Shown: piece by piece, positions 13,796 through 17,128 of the stretch
Layout: each line of letters opens with the position of its first letter
How positions within the stretch are numbered: the stretch's first letter is position 1
Assembly (NCBI GenBank): GCA_035646975.1
Contig: DASROJ010000375.1
Location: forward strand, 1 to 17,128
Direction: 5' to 3'
DNA: 17,128 nucleotides
Source: DASROJ01 sp035646975
GTDB taxonomy: Bacteria; Acidobacteriota; Polarisedimenticolia; JACPZX01; DASXTC01
Program-made: the position numbers and the translations under genes
Notes under the pieces: model-generated
What the model was told of the DNA's origin: nothing
Databases searched by the model: none
Seen by the model: the letters and a program-made list of their open reading frames with translations, nothing else

Positions 13796-14451
13796 ACGAG
13801 GCAGAACGCGCGCACGGGAAACGTGCCGACACCCTTCATCTTCACCGGCGTGGCGAAGAAGCGGCCGCCCCGCTCGGGCAGCGCCTCCAGGCCGCGAAGA
13901 TGCTCGACGATGGGAATGGAATTCCGCAGCAGGATCGTGTGGACCGGCCGCTCTCCGGTATCCACGCTGTCGATGTTGAACGAGTCGATGCCGACCAACG
14001 CAGCCCCGGCCTCCACCAGCCGCTCGGCCAGCCCGGCCGTCAGAAACGGATGCCCGTCCGAATACCGATCGGTGCGCCAGTGACGATCCCAGCCGGTTTG
14101 CACGAGAACCGCCCGGCCATGCATCTCATCGTCGCCGAATGGCAGCGAATCGATCGAACGACGCGAGGTGTCGGAAATCCGCGCCACCAGACACTCCAGG
14201 TTGGCCACCGAGGCCAGTGGCAGCCCGGCCAGATCGATCCCCTCGGCGTACCGGTGGAAGGGGGCGTCAAGATAGGTTCCGGTGTTCGCCACCATCTCGA
14301 TCCTGCCTATCTGGAACTCGGTTCCGGGCGCGTAGCGGGCGCGCGACGCCTCCCTGCTGAGATAATCGCAGATGACGGGAGCCGGCAGTCCTTTATAAGT
14401 GATCATGCCGTGTTCGACGGCATGGCTGACATCGATCAATCGAGACTCCAT
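13792..14451 (-). CDS. Cyclase-family (kynurenine-formamidase-like) hydrolase with altered metal motif
   Basis: A 219-aa protein of the cyclase family PF04199 (kynurenine formamidase and related metal-dependent amidases). The fold pattern is clear: SRLIDVSHAVEHGMITYKGLPAP, EFQIGRIEMVANTGTYLDAP, RAVLVQTGWD, HPFLTAGLAERLVEAGAALVGIDSFNID and HTILLRNSIPIVEHL. The usual metal motif HxGTHxDAPxH is here N56-T-G-T-Y60-L-D62-A-P-F-H66. Two of the expected His ligands are Asn and Tyr, while Asp62 and His66 remain. Metal binding may be altered, or this is a distinct subfamily. The second ATG (14451) has GGAGG 7 nt upstream. It overlaps the end of the GNAT gene by 16 bp. Confidence 0.87.
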   Translation of the reverse strand: MESRLIDVSHAVEHGMITYKGLPAPVICDYLSREASRARYAPGTEFQIGRIEMVANTGTYLDAPFHRYAEGIDLAGLPLASVANLECLVARISDTSRRSIDSLPFGDDEMHGRAVLVQTGWDRHWRTDRYSDGHPFLTAGLAERLVEAGAALVGIDSFNIDSVDTGERPVHTILLRNSIPIVEHLRGLEALPERGGRFFATPVKMKGVGTFPVRAFCLV

Positions 14452-14882
14452 TCCCATACCTCCCCTTCTTCCGGGTGAATCAGACCTCGGGATCGTTTGA
14501 AGCCCAGTTTCTCGAGGATGCGGGTCGATGCGTTTGATTCAGCCAGCGTCTGGGCTGTCACGGTGATGGCGGGCTCGGCCCTCCTGGCCACCTCCACCAG
14601 CTCGCGCGCCATCGACGTGGCGATCCCTCTTCCTTCGAAGGCCGCAAACGTGTAATACGCGATCTCGACCTGACCATCTGCCGGCGGGGCGGCAAATCCG
14701 CAGATCCCGACCAGTTCGTCTTCGAGCACCGCGAGGTATCCAAGCCACGGGGGCACGAACCCGACCCTGCCATAAAGGGCAGCCGTTGCCTCGCAGGCCT
14801 GCCGCGCCGTGGCGTCCAGTGCGAGGCTGGCGTCGGCCGGCGTCCCCGACCGATCAACAGCCACGAGACGCAGCGGATGCAT
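14436..14882 (-). CDS. GNAT family N-acetyltransferase
   Basis: A 148-aa single GNAT domain. The acetyl-CoA pyrophosphate loop is in EGRGIATSMARELVEVARR, and the terminal signature ESNASTRILEKLGFKRSRG holds the conserved Asn and the family beta-bulge. The strand EIAYYTFAAFEG leads into that loop, and WLGYLAVLEDELVGICGFAAP forms the central strands. Acceptors range from amino acids and antibiotics to protein ends, and nothing narrows this one. The ATG has GAGGGGAG directly upstream, tightly spaced. The NTF2-like gene ends 6 bp before it and the cyclase-family start lies inside its 3' end. Confidence 0.9.
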   Translation of the reverse strand: MHPLRLVAVDRSGTPADASLALDATARQACEATAALYGRVGFVPPWLGYLAVLEDELVGICGFAAPPADGQVEIAYYTFAAFEGRGIATSMARELVEVARRAEPAITVTAQTLAESNASTRILEKLGFKRSRGLIHPEEGEVWEWSLD

Positions 14883-14888
14883 CTCCCC

Positions 14889-15281
14889 TCATCCCTGCCT
14901 GCCGGCCTGGGCCGCCGGTGTTCCGGGCGCCGGGCGGGTGATTTGCGCGGATACCACTTTCCAATTCTCGCCGGAGCGCGCGTAGATGTCGACATAACGG
15001 CTCAGCCCCGGCGTTCCGTCCTTCGCTTTCCAGGAGCCCGTGGCCCGCACGAGCGCGACGTCACCGTAGAATCGCAGGTCGACCTGATCCAGATGATACT
15101 CGGCGAGGTCGGAGCCTTGCGCGGTCTGGTGCAGGAAGGCGGCCTTGTCGAGCACGGAGCCGTCGGAGTCGATGCAGACGAACTCTTCCGCCAGGTGCAC
15201 TCGATACCATTCGACATCGCCGGACAACGACGCCGCGACATACTGCTCGTTCAAACGCTTCACGACTTCCTCTCGTGACAT
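14889..15281 (-). CDS. Cytoplasmic NTF2-like (DUF4440-type) protein
   Basis: A 130-aa NTF2-like protein without a signal peptide. The pattern is EEVVKRLNEQYVAASLSGDVEWYRVHLAEEFVCIDSDGSV, then LDKAAFLHQTAQGSD, DLRFYGDVALVRATGSWKA and a terminal ENWKVVSAQITRP. This is the usual order of helices and strands in SnoaL/DUF4440-type proteins. The predicted role is small-ligand binding or an isomerase/hydrolase-like reaction, with substrate unknown. I start it at 15281, just after a G-rich stretch (GGGGGGGGA) that can serve as a poor ribosome site. The open frame runs upstream through three 15-bp tandem repeats to 15401 without conventional signals there. The window's other NTF2-like protein is exported, so the two differ in location. 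Confidence 0.85.
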   Translation of the reverse strand: MSREEVVKRLNEQYVAASLSGDVEWYRVHLAEEFVCIDSDGSVLDKAAFLHQTAQGSDLAEYHLDQVDLRFYGDVALVRATGSWKAKDGTPGLSRYVDIYARSGENWKVVSAQITRPAPGTPAAQAGRQG

Positions 15282-15290
15282 TCCCCCCCC

Positions 15291-15335
15291 TGTTCTGACG
15301 TGACCTGTTCTGACCTGACCTGTTCTGACGTGACC
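15291..15335. repeat. Three 15-bp tandem repeats before the NTF2-like gene
   Basis: Three head-to-tail copies of TGTTCTGACGTGACC occupy 15291-15305, 15306-15320 and 15321-15335. The middle copy differs by one base (C for G). They lie 10 bp beyond the NTF2-like start and 11 bp past the CPBP stop. The 15-bp unit is a multiple of three, so copy number would not change the frame of any upstream-extended protein. Read that way it gives repeats of GHVRT. Confidence 0.8.
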
Positions 15336-15345
15336 GGCCGTGGTC

Positions 15346-16056
15346 CTACTTGAAGATGAGACGCGCCACTTCGGTTTCGATATCCCAGTAGATGATCGCA
15401 AGCGCGGTCAGATCGAATGCAGCGTGCGCGACCATGAGCATCCATATCCGGCCCGTGGCGGCGAAGATGGCGCCGAACACGAGCCCGACGACCACCGCCT
15501 GTTCGACGCCGCTTAGCCCCTGGAGAGAATAGTGCGCCAGCCCGAACAGAATCGCGCTGATCGCCACGATCAGAGGCTTGGCCCATGCGCCCCGTCCGAA
15601 CAGCCGGCCAAGCCGCTCGAACAGATAGCCCCGGAAAAGGGTCTCTTCTCCGAAGCCGGCCCGGACGATCATGGTCCACATCGCTTCCGGCAGTGCGGCC
15701 TTGTTTCCGGCCAGGTAATGGAACGCCTGGTTGATCGGGTCGGCTCCAAGCAGCGGCATCACGATCGCCTTCATGAAGATCTTGAGCGTGATGCCGAACA
15801 GGATGCCGACGGCCACCGTCGCTGCCCAGCTCCCGGGGCGCACGAAGCCGATCTCGCGCCAGGGTGTTCGCGACCACCGCGCCCACACCAGCACGAGCAG
15901 CGCGCTGAGGGGCAGCAGCGGAACCAATCCTCCGAGGATGATGACCAGAATCGCCAGGATGCCGAGCGGCCCGAAGCCTCGCAGCGCCTCGGCCTGGTGC
16001 GGCTCGAGTTCCGGCCCGAATGCCTGTCCGGGAAGCTCCGACGTTTCGCCTGTCAT
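15346..16056 (-). CDS. CPBP family intramembrane metalloprotease (CAAX-protease-like)
   Basis: A 236-aa polytopic membrane protein of the CPBP/Abi (Rce1-like) family. The three catalytic motifs are present: E137-E138-x-x-x-R142 in GEETLFRGYLFERLG, H175 in FGLAHYSLQG, and H211-x-x-x-D215 in VAHAAFDLTA. About seven membrane helices are expected, with a short cytoplasmic N-tail. Bacterial members have been linked to processing or immunity to peptides and to membrane-protein anchoring, and here the target is unknown. The ribosome site is weak, and the small unknown gene ends 15 bp upstream. The tandem repeats start just past its stop. Confidence 0.92.
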   Translation of the reverse strand: MTGETSELPGQAFGPELEPHQAEALRGFGPLGILAILVIILGGLVPLLPLSALLVLVWARWSRTPWREIGFVRPGSWAATVAVGILFGITLKIFMKAIVMPLLGADPINQAFHYLAGNKAALPEAMWTMIVRAGFGEETLFRGYLFERLGRLFGRGAWAKPLIVAISAILFGLAHYSLQGLSGVEQAVVVGLVFGAIFAATGRIWMLMVAHAAFDLTALAIIYWDIETEVARLIFK

Positions 16057-16071
16057 GCCTGCCGATCCAGT

Positions 16072-16329
16072 TCAGGATGCGATGGCGCGTCTGACCCACA
16101 GGCGCTCCCAGGCCATTGGGTCCTTCGGCCGCACCCAGTCAAACCCGATACGCTCCCAATCGGGATCATCCGGGTCCAACCCCAGCTCGCGCACCCCCTC
16201 CGGGCCCGTGATGAAGTACTGACCTTCGTGCGGCAGCAGGTAGCCGCCGGTCGCTTCAAGACAGGCCCGCGCCTCGGCGTAGTCGGCGTACCAGCTGCTC
16301 ACGACCGCATCCATGCTTGCCACCCACAT
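16072..16329 (-). CDS. Small uncharacterised protein, aromatic-rich
   Basis: An 85-aa soluble protein, MWVASMDAVVSSWYADYAEA at the N-terminus, then GGYLLPHEGQYFITGPEGVRELGLDPDDPDW and a Trp-rich end. I do not recognise a family. Its pattern, a helix with ADYAEARACLEATGGYLLPH followed by a short sheet, suggests a compact alpha/beta domain. The start at 16329 has GGAGG 5 nt upstream. An earlier in-frame ATG at 16356 lacks such a site. The frame is open back to the TGA of the alpha/beta hydrolase (16426), which is in the same frame. Confidence 0.65.
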   Translation of the reverse strand: MWVASMDAVVSSWYADYAEARACLEATGGYLLPHEGQYFITGPEGVRELGLDPDDPDWERIGFDWVRPKDPMAWERLWVRRAIAS

Positions 16330-16425
16330 GGGGACCTCCGGGAAATGTGCCGGCATGGATCCCGCGATGACCCCGGCCGGGTGGAATTCATCATACGACC
16401 AGTACGACGACGACTGGAAGGGGTT
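16330..16425 (-). promoter_or_regulatory. Short leader region with a possible -10 element
   Basis: A 96-bp gap between the hydrolase stop and the small unknown gene. A TATGAT hexamer on the minus strand matches a -10 in five of six bases. The best -35 (TTCCAG at 18-bp spacing) is poor, so promoter activity is only a possibility. Confidence 0.2.
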
Positions 16426-17128
16426 TCAGCGCGTTGCCGATCGTAGATACCGTCCCAGAAACGCCAGGACTCTCGCTTCGTACTCCTTCGGGGCGTACAG
16501 GTAGAAGTCCTGATGCGCGGCGCCGGCAATTTCCCAGTACTCCTTCGGTTGCGGAGCCGCGTCGAACAACCGCTGCGATTCCAGAGGAGTCGTGTCCTTG
16601 TCCGCGCCCCCGGCTATCAGGAGCAGCGGCGCCCTGATCCCGCCAATCCGATCGATCGGCCTGAGCTGTCGTGCGGACACGCCAAGACGCGGACGAAGCT
16701 GCCAGACGAGCAGTGGCGTCAGCAAGCGAGCCGGTTCGCCAAGCCGTCGAGCGATTCGGTTGGCCGTCGCCTCTTCGATGGTCGGATACACCGCCTCGAG
16801 GACCAGGGCCTGAACATCAAGGGGACCAGGACCCAGGACGGCGGCCGCGCCACCGAGCGAAGTGCCAATGACCCCCTTCTTCACGTCCGGCAGGCGGGAA
16901 GTCAGATAATCGCACGCGGCTCTCGCATCGAGACTCTCCAGATAGCCGAACGTGTGATGTCTTCCAATGCTCTCACCGTGTGACTGGAAGTCGAACAGGA
17001 GAACCGAGTAACCAGCGGCCGCCAGGAACCTGGCGCGCGAGAGCATCGTGAGGCGGTTCGTGTTAATCCCGTGCATCAGCACCACCGCGCCGTTTTCAGC
17101 CGGTCCGCGCACGAGCCAACCCTTCAGC
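16426..17128 (-). CDS. Alpha/beta hydrolase, 5'-truncated
   Basis: A C-terminal fragment of at least 233 residues of an alpha/beta hydrolase whose start lies beyond the window end. The coding frame stays open to 17128, so the GTG at 17112 is not necessarily the start. Visible parts are the oxyanion-turn strand AVVLMHGINTNRLTM, the LLFDFQSHGES loop, the nucleophile elbow GTSLGGAAAVLG (catalytic Ser), the Asp-bearing LIAGGADKDTTPLES, and the catalytic His in IAGAAHQDFYLY. The triad order Ser-Asp-His is complete, so an esterase/lipase-like activity is likely. The substrate is not readable. The C-terminal residues are RYLRSATR. Confidence 0.88.
   Translation of the reverse strand, partial: LKGWLVRGPAENGAVVLMHGINTNRLTMLSRARFLAAAGYSVLLFDFQSHGESIGRHHTFGYLESLDARAACDYLTSRLPDVKKGVIGTSLGGAAAVLGPGPLDVQALVLEAVYPTIEEATANRIARRLGEPARLLTPLLVWQLRPRLGVSARQLRPIDRIGGIRAPLLLIAGGADKDTTPLESQRLFDAAPQPKEYWEIAGAAHQDFYLYAPKEYEARVLAFLGRYLRSATR

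Noticed and set aside
2034..16329. Integron-type cassette array of small single-domain genes
   Set aside because: Many genes overlap or share stops and starts, and I see no recurring attC-like sites or integrase. Overlapping genes are not compatible with separate cassettes.

Overview
The window is about two-thirds G+C and has an almost gap-free layout of short genes. It looks like chromosomal DNA from a free-living, high-GC Gram-negative bacterium: there is a lipobox lipoprotein, a Tat-type leader, an Sec-type leader and an RhlE-type helicase. The sequence does not allow a firmer taxonomic call. I see no rRNA, tRNA, CRISPR array, integrase or phage gene.

Layout: a 5'-truncated plus-strand gene (1-772) converges on a minus-strand run that fills the rest of the window. 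In transcription order (right to left) this run starts with a 5'-truncated alpha/beta hydrolase, a small unknown protein, a CPBP membrane protease, an NTF2-like protein, a GNAT acetyltransferase, a cyclase-family hydrolase, an ICMT-like membrane methyltransferase, an exported NTF2-like protein, a zinc-ribbon protein, two VOC/glyoxalase proteins and a YaiI-family protein. The RhlE helicase follows behind its own recognisable promoter, then a PaaI-type thioesterase. Next come a YjdF-type membrane protein coupled to a methyltransferase, and then a 155-bp MITE-like element.

Beyond that element lie a four-helix membrane protein, a second methyltransferase, a pseudo-receiver/DUF3052 fusion, a LysE-type exporter, an isochorismatase-like hydrolase, a small unknown, a DUF1330 protein, a SUMF1-type lipoprotein, a DinB-type protein and a Tat-exported HisC-like aminotransferase. 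Neighbouring genes often share stop/start codons (ATGA, GTGA, TTGA, TGATG), which points to translational coupling in pairs. They do not form one recognisable pathway. Most are single-domain proteins of the detoxification, modification or stress type.

The most unusual items are these: (1) the MITE-like element at 7420-7574, with 27-bp near-perfect inverted termini and a 9-bp flanking direct repeat, placed at the stop codon of a methyltransferase gene; (2) three 15-bp tandem repeats directly in front of an NTF2-like gene; (3) two genes whose conserved N-termini and Shine-Dalgarno spacing point to CTG starts; (4) a degenerate receiver fused to DUF3052; (5) several enzyme homologues with altered catalytic residues. 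Functional calls come from reading motifs, without database searches.
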